Source: Undivivens sp041652635 (lineage in GTDB: Bacteria; Omnitrophota; Gorgyraeia; Gygaellales; Profunditerraquicolaceae). Taken from it: DNA of 50,127 nt. Each line of letters starts with the position of its first letter. Positions within the stretch are counted from its first letter, which is position 1. The position numbers were made by a program, and so were the translations under genes. Of the stretch, positions 1 to 7,241 are shown in pieces. The notes under the pieces are model-generated. The model was not told the origin of the DNA. It ran no database searches and saw nothing but the letters and a program-made list of their open reading frames with translations. The stretch lies in contig JBAZGW010000004.1 of assembly GCA_041652635.1 (NCBI GenBank), positions 1 through 50,127 of the forward strand, given 5' to 3'.

Positions 1-76
1 TTTGGTATTGCTCGGTAAATTTTACGGTTTCGAAACCGCGGCAATGAAAGAAAGGATCAACGCCGTTTATGTCTGA
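1..76 (+). CDS. atpC: V-type ATP synthase subunit C, C-terminal end (partial)
   Basis: An open frame enters from the left edge (first full codon at position 2) and stops with TGA at 74-76. It encodes 24 residues that include LGKFYGFETAAMKERINAVY. The tail resembles the end of V/A-type ATP synthase subunit C, the stalk protein joining the central rotor to the membrane ring, which often ends with an 'I..L.GK..G......I..R...VY' pattern. The next gene is subunit F and starts 8 bp before this stop, and C-F-A-B-D is a usual order in V/A-type operons. The assignment rests on a short tail plus context, so it could be another stalk subunit. Confidence 0.6.
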   Translation, partial: LVLLGKFYGFETAAMKERINAVYV

Positions 77-386
77 AGATAACACGCAAAAACCCCTGGC
101 GATCCTCGGCAGGGAAGGGAATATCTCCGGCTTCCGCGCTTTCGGATTTCAGGTTTATCCTTTGCCGGATATTTCCGGCTTGGCTGTTTTACTGGAGAGT
201 ATCGCGGCTTCCGGTGCCGCTGTCTGCCTGGTGGAAGAGGAGATTTTTCGCGGCGCGAGGCAGGAGTTCGAGAAATACCGTAAAGATCCCTTGCCGGTTT
301 TTCTGCCTTTTTCCGCGTCCGGAGGAGAAGGGGTTTTGGAGGAAATGATAAAAGAGATCCGGTTAAAAGCGACAGGAGCGTTGTAA
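69..386 (+). CDS. atpF: V-type ATP synthase subunit F
   Basis: This 105-residue protein is the size of V/A-type ATP synthase subunit F, a small Rossmann-like protein of the central stalk that touches subunits D and A/B. Its N-terminal half has the alternating hydrophobic pattern of the family (LAILGREGNISGFRAFGF, then a strand with CLVEEEIF), where 'G...GFR..G' is typical. The ATG at 69 overlaps the upstream stop, and its TAA shares one base with the ATG of subunit A, implying translational coupling inside one operon. Sequence conservation of F subunits is low, so length, motif and position between C and A carry the call. Confidence 0.85.
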   Translation: MSEDNTQKPLAILGREGNISGFRAFGFQVYPLPDISGLAVLLESIAASGAAVCLVEEEIFRGARQEFEKYRKDPLPVFLPFSASGGEGVLEEMIKEIRLKATGAL

Positions 387-2125
387 TGAAAAAAGCGGAG
401 ATAGTGAAAGTTTCCGGCCCGTTGGTGGTGGCTAAAGACTGCGCCGGAGCCAAGATGTACGACATTGTGCGTGTTTCAGAAATGCGGTTGATCGGAGAGA
501 TCATCGAACTCAAGGGAGACCGGGCGTATATCCAGGTTTACGAAGAGACCAGCGGTATCGGTCCCGGAGAGCCGGTTTACCTTACCGATGAGCCTTTGGT
601 GGTCGAACTCGGCCCGGGGTTGCTCGGTTCGATCTACGACGGGATACAGCGTCCATTGACCGTTATCCGCGCCGCATCCGGGGATTTTCTTCCCCGGGGG
701 GTGAACGTGCCGGTTTTGGACCGGGAGAAAAAATGGCACTTTGTTCCGCGGTTAAAACCCGGGGATAAAGTGTTTTCCGGAGATATCCTGGGAGCGGTAA
801 AGGAAACCGAGTTGCTGGTGCATAAGATCATGCTTCCTCCCGGTATCGAGGGTGAAGTGGCGGAAATATACGAAGGCGACTTTAGCGTTACTCAGAGCGT
901 GGCGAAGATCAACACCGTTCAGGGGATCAAAGAGATCAATATGTGCCAACATTGGCCGGTACGCGTTGCCCGGCCGGTAAAAGAAAAATTTTCTCCTCTG
1001 GAGCCGCTATTGACGGGACAGCGGGTAGTGGACACGTTCTTTCCCATAGCCAAAGGCGGCACCGCCTGTATCCCGGGGCCTTTCGGTGCCGGCAAGACCG
1101 TGACTATGCACGAGATCGCCAAGTGGTCGGACGCGCAGGTTATCGTTTATATCGCCTGCGGCGAACGCGGCAATGAATGCGCCGACCTTCTGCTTAGCTT
1201 CCCGGAATTAAAAGATCCCCGCACCGGCAGACCGCTGTTGGAACGCACCGTAATTATCGCCAATACTTCCAATATGCCGGTGGCGGCTCGCGAGGCCTCC
1301 ATTTATACCGGGATCACTATCGCCGAGTATTTTCGCGATATGGGGTATTCAGTGGCGATCATGGCCGATTCCACTTCCCGTTGGGCTGAGGCGTTGAGGG
1401 AGATTTCCGGAAGGCTGGAAGAGATGCCGGGAGAAGAGGGGTATCCGGCTTACCTTTCTTCCAAACTGGCGGAATTCTATGAACGCGCCGGGAAAGTCAC
1501 CTGTTTAAGCAGCGAAGGACGCGGCGGGGCCTTGAGCATTATGGGCGCGGTTTCCCCTCCTGGAGGGGATTTGTCCGATCCGGTGGTTCAGGCAACCTTG
1601 AGGGTCGTCAAGGTCTTCTGGGGGCTGGATGACAAACTCGCCAATGCCAGGCATTTTCCGGCGATCAACTGGCTTACCAGCTACTCGCTTTATCACGATA
1701 ACCTGCAGGAGTATATCCGCGTCAACTTAGACGCGGAATTCTCTGTGTTGCGGCAGGAAGCGATGATCATTCTGGAAGAGGAATCTTCATTACAGGAAAT
1801 AGCGCGTTTGGTGGGTATCGAATCCCTCTCGGCGGAGGATAGGCTGACTTTGGAGACTGCGCGTTCGATCAGGGAGGATTTTCTGCATCAGAATGCCTTT
1901 CACGAAATAGACACGTATACTTCTTTGCGTAAACAGTATCTGATGCTCAAGACCATCCTTCTTTTCGACCGCCTTGCCAGGGAGAACGTGAAGGCGGGCG
2001 GACAGTTTGAGAAGATCGCCGCTTTGCCGGTGCGCGAGAAGATCAGCCGCGTGAAATACATACCCGAAGACAAACTGGAAGAATTCCAGGTTTTGGAAAA
2101 AGAATTGAGAGGAAACTATGCTTAA
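386..2125 (+). CDS. atpA: V-type ATP synthase subunit A (catalytic)
   Basis: This is the catalytic A subunit of a V/A-type ATP synthase or ATPase, which hydrolyses or makes ATP in the soluble V1/A1 head. The 579 residues match the usual length of about 580. The Walker A loop GPFGAGKT lies at residues 231-238 with Lys237, followed by the GER motif (CGERGNE) and the conserved SRWAEALREISGRLEEMPGE stretch. The long non-homologous insert that distinguishes A from F1-beta is present between the N-terminal barrel and the P-loop. It starts one base inside the subunit F stop and ends 8 bp inside subunit B. The sequence alone does not show whether the enzyme pumps H+ or Na+, because the membrane ring genes lie outside the window. 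Confidence 0.98.
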   Translation: MKKAEIVKVSGPLVVAKDCAGAKMYDIVRVSEMRLIGEIIELKGDRAYIQVYEETSGIGPGEPVYLTDEPLVVELGPGLLGSIYDGIQRPLTVIRAASGDFLPRGVNVPVLDREKKWHFVPRLKPGDKVFSGDILGAVKETELLVHKIMLPPGIEGEVAEIYEGDFSVTQSVAKINTVQGIKEINMCQHWPVRVARPVKEKFSPLEPLLTGQRVVDTFFPIAKGGTACIPGPFGAGKTVTMHEIAKWSDAQVIVYIACGERGNECADLLLSFPELKDPRTGRPLLERTVIIANTSNMPVAAREASIYTGITIAEYFRDMGYSVAIMADSTSRWAEALREISGRLEEMPGEEGYPAYLSSKLAEFYERAGKVTCLSSEGRGGALSIMGAVSPPGGDLSDPVVQATLRVVKVFWGLDDKLANARHFPAINWLTSYSLYHDNLQEYIRVNLDAEFSVLRQEAMIILEEESSLQEIARLVGIESLSAEDRLTLETARSIREDFLHQNAFHEIDTYTSLRKQYLMLKTILLFDRLARENVKAGGQFEKIAALPVREKISRVKYIPEDKLEEFQVLEKELRGNYA

Positions 2126-3485
2126 GGAATATCTGACGGTGGCGTCCGTTTCCGGGCCGCTGGTGGTGGTGGAGAAGACCGTGGAAGTAAAATACGACGA
2201 ACTGGTGGAGGTGCTTTTTTCCGACGGGAGCCTGCGCAGGGGTAAAGTGCTGGAGGTCGACGGCAGCAGGGCGTTGGTGCAGATGTTCGAAGGCACTCTG
2301 GGAATGGATATCTCGGCCAAAGTGCGTTTTCTCGGCAGGACGCAGGAATTGCCGGTCTCGCCGGATATGCTCGGCAGGGTATTTGACGGCGCCGGCCGGC
2401 CGCGCGACAACGGCCCGGAGATAATCGCCGAAAGAAAAATAGACATTAACGGCAACCCGATGAACCCCAGCGCGCGCGCTTACCCTTCGGAGTTCATTCA
2501 GACCGGCATATCCACTATAGACGGAATGAATCCGCTGGTGCGCGGCCAGAAACTGCCGATTTTTTCCGCTTCAGGACTGCCGCATTCCCACCTGGCGGCG
2601 CAGATAGCCAGGCAGGCGAAGGTGCTGGGGAAAGAAGAAAACTTCGCGGTTGTTTTCGGTGCCATGGGGATCACTTTTGAAGAATCGGATTTCTTTATGC
2701 GCGGGTTCCGCCAGACAGGGGCGATCGAGCGCAGCGTGCTTTATATCAATCTCGCCAACGACCCTGCTATTGAGAGGATATCCACTCCTCGCTTGGCGCT
2801 TACCGCGGCAGAGTACCTGGCATTCGACCTGAATATGCACGTGCTGGTTATCCTTATAGATATGACTTTTTACTGCGAGTCTTTACGGGAAGTTTCCGCC
2901 GCCAGGAAAGAGATCCCCGGCAGGCGCGGCTATCCCGGGTATCTTTATACAGACCTGGCCACGCTCTATGAGCGCGCCGGCAGGATAAAAGACAAGAAGG
3001 GTTCCATTACGCTGCTGCCGGTGTTGACCATGCCGGAAGACGATAAGACCCATCCTATTCCCGACTTGACCGGGTATATTACCGAAGGCCAGATCATCCT
3101 CGCGCGTGAATTGCATCGCAAAGGGATATATCCGCCGGTGGATGTCCTTCCCAGCCTTTCCCGTTTGAAAGACAAGGGGATCGGCAGGGGCAAGACCAGG
3201 GAGGACCATTCCGATGTCTCCAATCAGTTATTCGCCTGTTACGCTAAAGGAAAAGAAGCGCGCGAACTGGCGGTGATCCTTGGAGAGGCCGCCTTATCGG
3301 ATCTGGATAAGCTCTACTTGAAATTCGCCTCCGGCTTTGAGGACAAATTCGTGCGCCAGGGGGAGAACGAGGAGCGCAGCATAGAAGCGACGCTGGACCT
3401 GGGGTGGGAACTGCTGCGGCTTCTGCCGCGCCAGGAATTAAAACGCATCCGGCAGGAATATCTGGATAAATATTACCTGAAATAA
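2118..3485 (+). CDS. atpB: V-type ATP synthase subunit B (regulatory)
   Basis: This 455-residue protein is the non-catalytic B subunit that alternates with A in the V1/A1 hexamer. The region equivalent to the P-loop is degenerate (GQKLPIFSASGLPHSHLAAQ instead of GxxxxGKT), which is the hallmark of B. Other family signatures are NPSARAYPSEFIQTGIS, YTDLATLYERAGR and the MPEDDKTHPIPDLTGYITEG loop. The ATG at 2118 overlaps the end of atpA by 8 bp, so the two hexamer subunits are translationally coupled. Nothing is unusual in length or motifs. Confidence 0.98.
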   Translation: MLKEYLTVASVSGPLVVVEKTVEVKYDELVEVLFSDGSLRRGKVLEVDGSRALVQMFEGTLGMDISAKVRFLGRTQELPVSPDMLGRVFDGAGRPRDNGPEIIAERKIDINGNPMNPSARAYPSEFIQTGISTIDGMNPLVRGQKLPIFSASGLPHSHLAAQIARQAKVLGKEENFAVVFGAMGITFEESDFFMRGFRQTGAIERSVLYINLANDPAIERISTPRLALTAAEYLAFDLNMHVLVILIDMTFYCESLREVSAARKEIPGRRGYPGYLYTDLATLYERAGRIKDKKGSITLLPVLTMPEDDKTHPIPDLTGYITEGQIILARELHRKGIYPPVDVLPSLSRLKDKGIGRGKTREDHSDVSNQLFACYAKGKEARELAVILGEAALSDLDKLYLKFASGFEDKFVRQGENEERSIEATLDLGWELLRLLPRQELKRIRQEYLDKYYLK

Positions 3486-3494
3486 GAGGACGGA

Positions 3495-4115
3495 ATGATC
3501 TTACGCGTCAATCCTAACAGAATGGAGTTGTTGAAATTGCGGCGCAGGCTGGCTTTGGCCAAACGCGGGCATAAACTCTTGCAGGATAAACTGGAAGAAA
3601 TGATGCGCAGGTTTATGCTGATGCTCAAAGATATAGACGCCGCTAAAGAGGATTTCCGAGTAAAAACCGCCGCGCTTCTGCGCGCGCTTACTTATTGCCG
3701 TATTACCTCCCCACAGGAGGAATTCCTGTCCGCGTCCGGAAAAGTGGACGTTAACCTGCGCCTGGATGTATTCCGTGCCAGGATCATGAACGTCAGCGTG
3801 CCGGCGTTCAATCTGGAAGAACTCTCCGTAAGCCGGCATTATCCCCTCTTGGGGATATCCGGAGAATTCGACTTGGCAGTGGACTCTTCACAGGAATACA
3901 TACGATCCCTGTTGAAACTCGCCGCTGTATTCAAATCCTTGGAGATCCTTTCCGACGAGATCGAACGCACCAGGCGCCGGGTAAACGCCCTGGAATATAT
4001 GCTTATTCCTTCCCTGCAGGATACCATCCGTTACATCACCCAGAAACTCAACGAATTCGAGCGGGGCAACCTCACCAGGTTGATGCGGGTAAAGGATATT
4101 GTGCGCGCGCATTGA
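3495..4115 (+). CDS. atpD: V-type ATP synthase subunit D
   Basis: Subunit D is the central rotor shaft of the V/A-type enzyme. The 206-residue product begins with the conserved family block (NPNRMELLKLRRRLALAKRG, then HKLLQDK) and is almost entirely helical, as expected for a long antiparallel coiled coil. The family's C-terminal helix is present, with RRVNALEYMLIPSLQDTIRY. The ATG at 3495 has an AGAGGA ribosome site 5 bases upstream and follows atpB by 9 bp. It appears to be the last gene of the operon here: the tRNA block follows, and subunits I and K (the membrane part) must be upstream or elsewhere. Confidence 0.97.
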   Translation: MILRVNPNRMELLKLRRRLALAKRGHKLLQDKLEEMMRRFMLMLKDIDAAKEDFRVKTAALLRALTYCRITSPQEEFLSASGKVDVNLRLDVFRARIMNVSVPAFNLEELSVSRHYPLLGISGEFDLAVDSSQEYIRSLLKLAAVFKSLEILSDEIERTRRRVNALEYMLIPSLQDTIRYITQKLNEFERGNLTRLMRVKDIVRAH

Positions 4116-4140
4116 CAGCGGCGGTTTTATAAATTATACT
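4112..4140 (+). promoter_or_regulatory. Strong sigma-70-type promoter at the end of atpD
   Basis: TTGACA at 4112-4117 and TATACT at 4135-4140 are separated by exactly 17 bp. The -35 box overlaps the TGA stop of atpD. Transcription would start near 4147, giving a leader of about 185 nt before tRNA-Val. It is the best match to consensus near the two tRNA genes and is probably their promoter. Confidence 0.6.
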
Positions 4141-4199
4141 TATTTCTCTACGAAGGGTCGGCGCGGTTTCTATGCGGTTGATTTAGAAACAGGGAAGGA

Positions 4200-4233
4200 G
4201 CGGCATGTTGTATTTATCGCCGCATTGTTTTTT
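4200..4233 (+). terminator. Weak hairpin followed by a T tract
   Basis: A 5-bp GC-only stem (4200-4204 with 4219-4223) has a 14-base loop and is followed within a few bases by a run of T (4228-4233). It could be a weak terminator closing the ATP synthase operon or an attenuator in the tRNA leader. The stem is short, so this is a tentative mark only. Confidence 0.22.
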
Positions 4234-4267
4234 CATCCTTCGTGCTTCATGTTCCGTCCCTCGTTAA
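4205..4267 (+). CDS. Possible 20-residue leader peptide
   Basis: Downstream of the 4112-4140 promoter there is an ATG at 4205 with a strong GGAAGGAG ribosome site at 4193-4200 and a spacer of only 4 bases. The frame runs 20 codons (MLYLSPHCFFILRASCSVPR) to a TAA. No homologue is recognised. A promoter, ribosome site and short frame ahead of tRNA genes could be a leader peptide or chance. The 14-base loop of a weak hairpin covers its first codons. Confidence is low, because frames this short arise easily. Confidence 0.2.
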   Translation: MLYLSPHCFFILRASCSVPR

Positions 4268-4331
4268 AATTGATATAATGGACTCATCGGTCAGCTTAGA
4301 CGTTTTAGATTAAGTAATAGTTAATAAATAA

Positions 4332-4405
4332 GGGCGGTTGGCGCAATTGGTTAGCGCGCTTGATTTACATTCAAGAGGTTACAGGTTCAAGTCCTGTACC
4401 GCCCA
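4332..4405 (+). tRNA. tRNA-Val (anticodon TAC)
   Basis: The 74-nt sequence folds as a tRNA: acceptor stem GGGCGGT with ACCGCCC (4398-4404), discriminator A at 4405, anticodon stem CTTGA/TCAAG around the loop TTTACAT, which gives anticodon TAC, and a T arm ACAGG-TTCAAGT-CCTGT. The UAC anticodon reads GUA and is valine. The 3' CCA is not encoded (TTG follows), so it must be added by a CCA-adding enzyme. Confidence 0.96.
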
Positions 4406-4510
4406 TTGATCAATTTCTGCCGGAGGCGTCCTGTCCGGGTAACTTAGGAAAATAGATAAACAAAGCATTGAAAAAATCCTGATTTTGAGTACAATAATAA
4501 ACACTCTGTA

Positions 4511-4544
4511 GTGCGCTGTTAAATAAGTTATTTAAACGGCGCAC
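4511..4544. repeat. 34-bp dispersed hairpin repeat, copy 1
   Basis: Arms GTGCGCTGTT (4511-4520) and AACGGCGCAC (4535-4544) pair over 10 bp with one G-T wobble around a 14-base loop that is itself palindromic, and AGAG follows. The same left arm, loop length and AGAG flank recur at 14031-14064. Here the element sits between two tRNA genes and may act as an RNA processing or stability hairpin, or be a small mobile palindrome. Confidence 0.6.
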
Positions 4545-4616
4545 AGAGCAATCGAGAGCCGAAAATCGAGATTTGATTCAATATTTGTTCTTATTTTTAT
4601 CCTAAACTTGTTTTTA

Positions 4617-4692
4617 GGGGTCGTAGTGTAGTCTGGTTTAACACGTCGCCCTGTCACGGCGAAGATCGCGAGTTCAAATCTCGTCGACCCCG
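4617..4692 (+). tRNA. tRNA-Asp (anticodon GTC)
   Basis: The 76-nt cloverleaf has acceptor arms GGGGTCG (4617-4623) and CGACCCC (4685-4691), discriminator G at 4692, as usual for Asp, anticodon stem TCGCC/GGCGA around loop CTGTCAC (anticodon GTC), and a T arm with TTCAAAT. CCA is not encoded. It lies 211 bp after tRNA-Val, with a hairpin repeat between them, and probably shares its transcript. Confidence 0.96.
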
Positions 4693-4720
4693 TTTTTCCT
4701 GCCTTCGGGCAGGAAAAACG
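4691..4720. repeat. Perfect 13-bp inverted repeat with TTCG loop abutting tRNA-Asp
   Basis: Arms 4691-4703 and 4708-4720 are perfectly complementary (CGTTTTTCCTGCC against its complement) around a TTCG tetraloop. The left arm begins on the last two bases of tRNA-Asp. The T run is in the 5' arm rather than after the stem, so this is not a textbook intrinsic terminator on either strand. It may protect or define the tRNA 3' end, or be a palindromic repeat inserted at the tRNA end. Confidence 0.7.
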
Positions 4721-4813
4721 AAGAGAGTGGAAAAAACTTTCCCCGAACGCTTCCCTTTCAACGTCCTCCTTTCTGAAATTACCCGTAAGTATAAATTTTA
4801 TCTTAAAGAATTG

Positions 4814-4841
4814 TCCCGGTTATTATGAAGTCCGGGGTTTT
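4814..4841 (+). terminator. Candidate terminator after the tRNA block
   Basis: A 6-bp stem, TCCCGG (4814-4819) with CCGGGG (4832-4837) including one wobble, has a 12-base loop and is followed directly by TTTT. It lies about 120 bp past tRNA-Asp and before the toxin-antitoxin promoter. The rest of 4721-4928 shows no gene. Confidence 0.33.
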
Positions 4842-4928
4842 CTGCGTAGGAGAATAAAATCAACCTTATCGAGAAAATCCACAAACTTAAAAATGTCGGT
4901 AACAAAGGAAGAAGAATTTCTAACCGTA

Positions 4929-4960
4929 TATTTCCTACTAATTTAATAAAGTAGGAAATA
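4929..4960. promoter_or_regulatory. Palindromic candidate operator upstream of the TA promoter
   Basis: Perfect inverted repeat: TATTTCCTAC at 4929-4938 and GTAGGAAATA at 4951-4960 with a 12-bp AT-rich spacer. It ends 6 bp before the -35 box of the antitoxin promoter, a position typical for autoregulation by an AbrB-type antitoxin, alone or in complex with its toxin. That it is an operator is inferred from position and symmetry. Confidence 0.5.
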
Positions 4961-4966
4961 ATATAT

Positions 4967-4995
4967 TTGACGCACTTTTATTTAGACGGTATACT
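4967..4995 (+). promoter_or_regulatory. Promoter of the toxin-antitoxin pair
   Basis: TTGACG (4967-4972) and TATACT (4990-4995) are separated by 17 bp, close to sigma-70 consensus, and the antitoxin ATG follows 25 bp later. Confidence 0.7.
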
Positions 4996-5019
4996 TTCTA
5001 CAGAAAGGTGGGGATGATA

Positions 5020-5256
5020 ATGACTACGACAATCGTAACTTCGAAAGGGCAGATCGTTATCCCTTCTAAAATCCGCCGCAGGCTTAATATTAAAAAGGGA
5101 ACGAAGTTGTATATTGAAGAAAAAGGAGATGAGCTTATCCTTAAGGCGGTTACGCAGGCTTATTTTGAAAGGATTGCCGGTATTTTACCGACAAAAGGAA
5201 AACTGTCAAAAACGCTCATTGAGGAACGGAAAAAAGATAAAGAAAGCGAGGGATAA
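5020..5256 (+). CDS. AbrB/MazE/SpoVT-type antitoxin
   Basis: This 78-residue protein starts MTTTIVTSKGQIVIPSKIRR, the swapped-hairpin AbrB DNA-binding fold (T..SKGQI.IP..IR..L.I..G). It should dimerise, bind its own promoter and neutralise the VapC-like toxin encoded 3 bp downstream. The C-terminal third (after about residue 50) is the likely toxin-binding tail. ATG 5020 is chosen because the AGGTGG site at 5006-5011 lies 8 bases upstream and the family starts at this methionine; the in-frame GTG 5008 and ATG 5014 overlap or crowd the ribosome site. The local DNA is AT-rich compared with the flanking operons, consistent with transfer. Confidence 0.9.
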   Translation: MTTTIVTSKGQIVIPSKIRRRLNIKKGTKLYIEEKGDELILKAVTQAYFERIAGILPTKGKLSKTLIEERKKDKESEG

Positions 5257-5259
5257 CGA

Positions 5260-5655
5260 ATGATAAGGGTTTTGGACGCCCACGGCCTGATGGTTTTTCT
5301 GGAAAAAGAGGCCGGTTATGAGAAAGTCGAACAATTTTTTGTTACCGCCGTAGAAAAAGATAAGTATCTCTTAATGACTTCGGTAAATTTCGGGGAAGTG
5401 TACTATATTGTTTTACGCGAGTGCGGACAAGAAAAAGCCGGTGAAATAGAAAAAATAATCAGGTCCTTACCTATCGAAATAATCGATGCGGATATACAAC
5501 TCGCCAAAGAAGCCGCCGGTTTGAAGGCCAATCATAAAATATCGTATACCGACTGTTTTGCCGCCGCTTTAGCAAAGCTTCATAAAGGGGAGGTTATAAC
5601 AGGAGATAAAGAATTTAGAACGGTGGAAAGCGAAGTTAAGATCGCCTGGTTATAA
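5260..5655 (+). CDS. VapC-like PIN-domain toxin (ribonuclease)
   Basis: The 131-residue protein is a PIN domain, the RNase fold of VapC toxins, which usually cleave tRNA or rRNA and depend on Mg2+. The acidic active-site set is visible: Asp6 (RVLDAHG), Glu46 (NFGEVYY), Asp98 (SYTDCFAAALA) and Asp116 (ITGDKEF). Length is normal, and the gene follows the antitoxin by 3 bp. The N-terminal 'DAH' with the 'YTDCFAAALA' block is typical of PIN-domain proteins of TA modules. No truncation is seen, so the toxin is probably active. Confidence 0.9.
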   Translation: MIRVLDAHGLMVFLEKEAGYEKVEQFFVTAVEKDKYLLMTSVNFGEVYYIVLRECGQEKAGEIEKIIRSLPIEIIDADIQLAKEAAGLKANHKISYTDCFAAALAKLHKGEVITGDKEFRTVESEVKIAWL

Positions 5656-5683
5656 TTTCTAACAGTTTAATCCAGAGGTAGGC

Positions 5684-6222
5684 ATGAATACAGAGAAATT
5701 ATTTTGGTCAATTTTTCAAGCCAAAGTGACTTAGAATCTATATTTTGGGTCCGAGTTATTAGTTCACAACCCGAAGAAGAAAAGATAAAGGAAGATAAAA
5801 AAGAGGATAATATTGCTCCGCCCATGCCGATAAGAGTCTTTCAACGCGCAGAAAAAGAAGGGGATAAGACTTGGGCTGATTATATTTGGAGCGGGGACGA
5901 TATTGTTAGAATAGTTACTAATCAGATCAGCAAAGAACAGACCATAATTGAGGCTATCGCGGTAAACATGGACTGTTTTGTTCTGAAAAGATTCTTATCA
6001 CAGAAAAAGATAAATACCGAAGACGAGTTAAAAGTTGCTAAAAATAAGTTTTTCCTATCAGTATACTTGCACAGTTTATTTTTATATAGCATCCTTGATA
6101 GAATTAATAAGGACGAAAATTGTGATACTGAAATTGATCCCGAAGACATCATTCCTTTGATATTTAAACCATATAGCAGCTTTCTTTTATCTGCAAGTAT
6201 GATAGAAAATATTACGAAATAA
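5684..6222 (+). pseudogene. Frameshifted remnant of a larger gene
   Basis: An ATG at 5684 with AGAGG 5 bases upstream begins a normal-looking start (MNTEKLFWSIFQAKVT) but stops at TAG 5732-5734. The -1 frame continues without a stop from 5704 to 6222 and resumes with plausible sequence (SDLESIFWV and onward). The only starts in that second frame are weak (TTG 5704) and lack a ribosome site. The second part has a charged linker (EEEKIKEDKKEDN), then WADYIWSGDDIVRIVTNQI and a mostly helical end. From memory, this start and end resemble the two ends of large hypothetical proteins (HATPase-like, several hundred residues) with the middle missing. Frameshift plus internal deletion is the favoured reading; a sequencing error is possible. 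The DNA is AT-rich. Confidence 0.5.
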
Positions 6223-6427
6223 TTAAAGAGAGGTCTCGTAAAAACTATAATAAAAATATTGATTTTATCCTGTTTAAATATTACCTACGTTTCATAGATA
6301 ATATTCACAAAAGACGTTACATTTAGCCCTTCAAAGATGCTTTAATGTTTTAAAATCCATTCTAAGAAACCAGGCCTGCCTTTTGTCCCGCTATTATGTT
6401 ATAATATCAGCAAACAGGAGGATCATC

Positions 6428-6748
6428 ATGATCACTATCGAAGATTTTAAGAAACTGGAACTAAAGATCGCGGAAATCAAAGAAGTTACGGAGCATCCGC
6501 AGGCGGACAGGCTTTATGTCCTGAAAGTGGATGTGGGAGGCGTGGAGAAGCAGATCGTCGCCGGTATCCGCCTTGGTTACGCCAAAGAGGACCTGGTGGG
6601 CAGGCAGGTTGTGCTGGTGAATAATCTCGAACCCGCAGTGCTGCGGGGGGTGGAGAGCCAGGGTATGCTCTTGGCAGCTTCCGACGAGCAGGGCGTGTGC
6701 ATTGTTTCTCCTTTGCGTAAAGTCGTCCCGGGCAGCACGGTGAAATGA
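6428..6748 (+). CDS. tRNA-binding domain protein (MetG C-terminal-like)
   Basis: This 106-residue stand-alone EMAP/OB-fold tRNA-binding domain corresponds to the C-terminal domain of bacterial methionyl-tRNA synthetase or to CsaA/Trbp111. Signatures are ITIEDFKKLELKIAEI near the N-terminus, HPQADRLYVLKVDVG, the QIVAGIR strand and NLEPAVLRGVESQGMLLAA. It probably binds tRNA non-specifically, either in trans with MetRS or as a chaperone. ATG 6428 is chosen for its AGGAGG site 6 bases upstream; a TATAAT box lies at 6400-6405, though no good -35 box is seen. Its stop overlaps the next gene by 4 bp (ATGA). The 205 bp upstream (6223-6427) contain nothing else recognisable. Confidence 0.92.
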   Translation: MITIEDFKKLELKIAEIKEVTEHPQADRLYVLKVDVGGVEKQIVAGIRLGYAKEDLVGRQVVLVNNLEPAVLRGVESQGMLLAASDEQGVCIVSPLRKVVPGSTVK

Positions 6749-7239
6749 TCAAACAACTGTTGGATTCTGATACCTGCCTGAAATGCCGTGGATGCTGCCG
6801 TTTCTCCGCAGCGGATTCCGTATGGACCCCGCTATTGAGTCTCGGGGAGCAGCAAATACTCTGTGCGGTCTGTCCGGGAGCTCCGGAAATGATCAAAGAC
6901 GGCAGGTTGACGACCGTTCCCGCGGAAGAGGGCGCAATTCATTATTGCGTTCTTTTTTCCCCCTCCGCGAATACCTGCCGCTGTTATGAACAGCGGCCGT
7001 TGGAGTGTAGACTATATCCTTTTCTGATCAACTCCATAGACGGTAAAGCATTCCTTTCCGTGGATATGAATTGTCCGTTCGCCTGGGAACATTCCGGGGA
7101 CGGCGTTTTTAAAGAATACGCAGCTTATCTGGCGGAATATCTGAATTCCGCTCCGCTGCTGGAACTCCTGCGCGCAGAAAAACGGCTGCTTCAGTCGTAT
7201 CCGGGAAGAATGCCGGAACTGGCGGAAATAAGGATTTGA
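6745..7239 (+). CDS. YkgJ-family cysteine cluster protein
   Basis: The 164-residue protein belongs to the YkgJ/UPF0153 cysteine cluster family, small cytoplasmic proteins thought to bind zinc or an iron-sulfur centre, with unknown activity. The N-terminal CLKCRGCCRF (Cys11, 14, 17, 18) and the later C..Y..RPLECRLYPF motif are diagnostic. It starts in the ATGA overlap with the tRNA-binding protein, so the two are coupled, and its stop abuts the DUF2156 gene. Context gives no specific role. Confidence 0.85.
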   Translation: MIKQLLDSDTCLKCRGCCRFSAADSVWTPLLSLGEQQILCAVCPGAPEMIKDGRLTTVPAEEGAIHYCVLFSPSANTCRCYEQRPLECRLYPFLINSIDGKAFLSVDMNCPFAWEHSGDGVFKEYAAYLAEYLNSAPLLELLRAEKRLLQSYPGRMPELAEIRI

Positions 7240-7241
7240 AT

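Noticed and set aside
6223..6427. A direct repeat of a tRNA 3' end marking an integrated element
   Set aside because: Only a 6-base match (TCTCGT) to the tRNA-Asp end is seen near 6233, which is expected by chance; no integrase is present.
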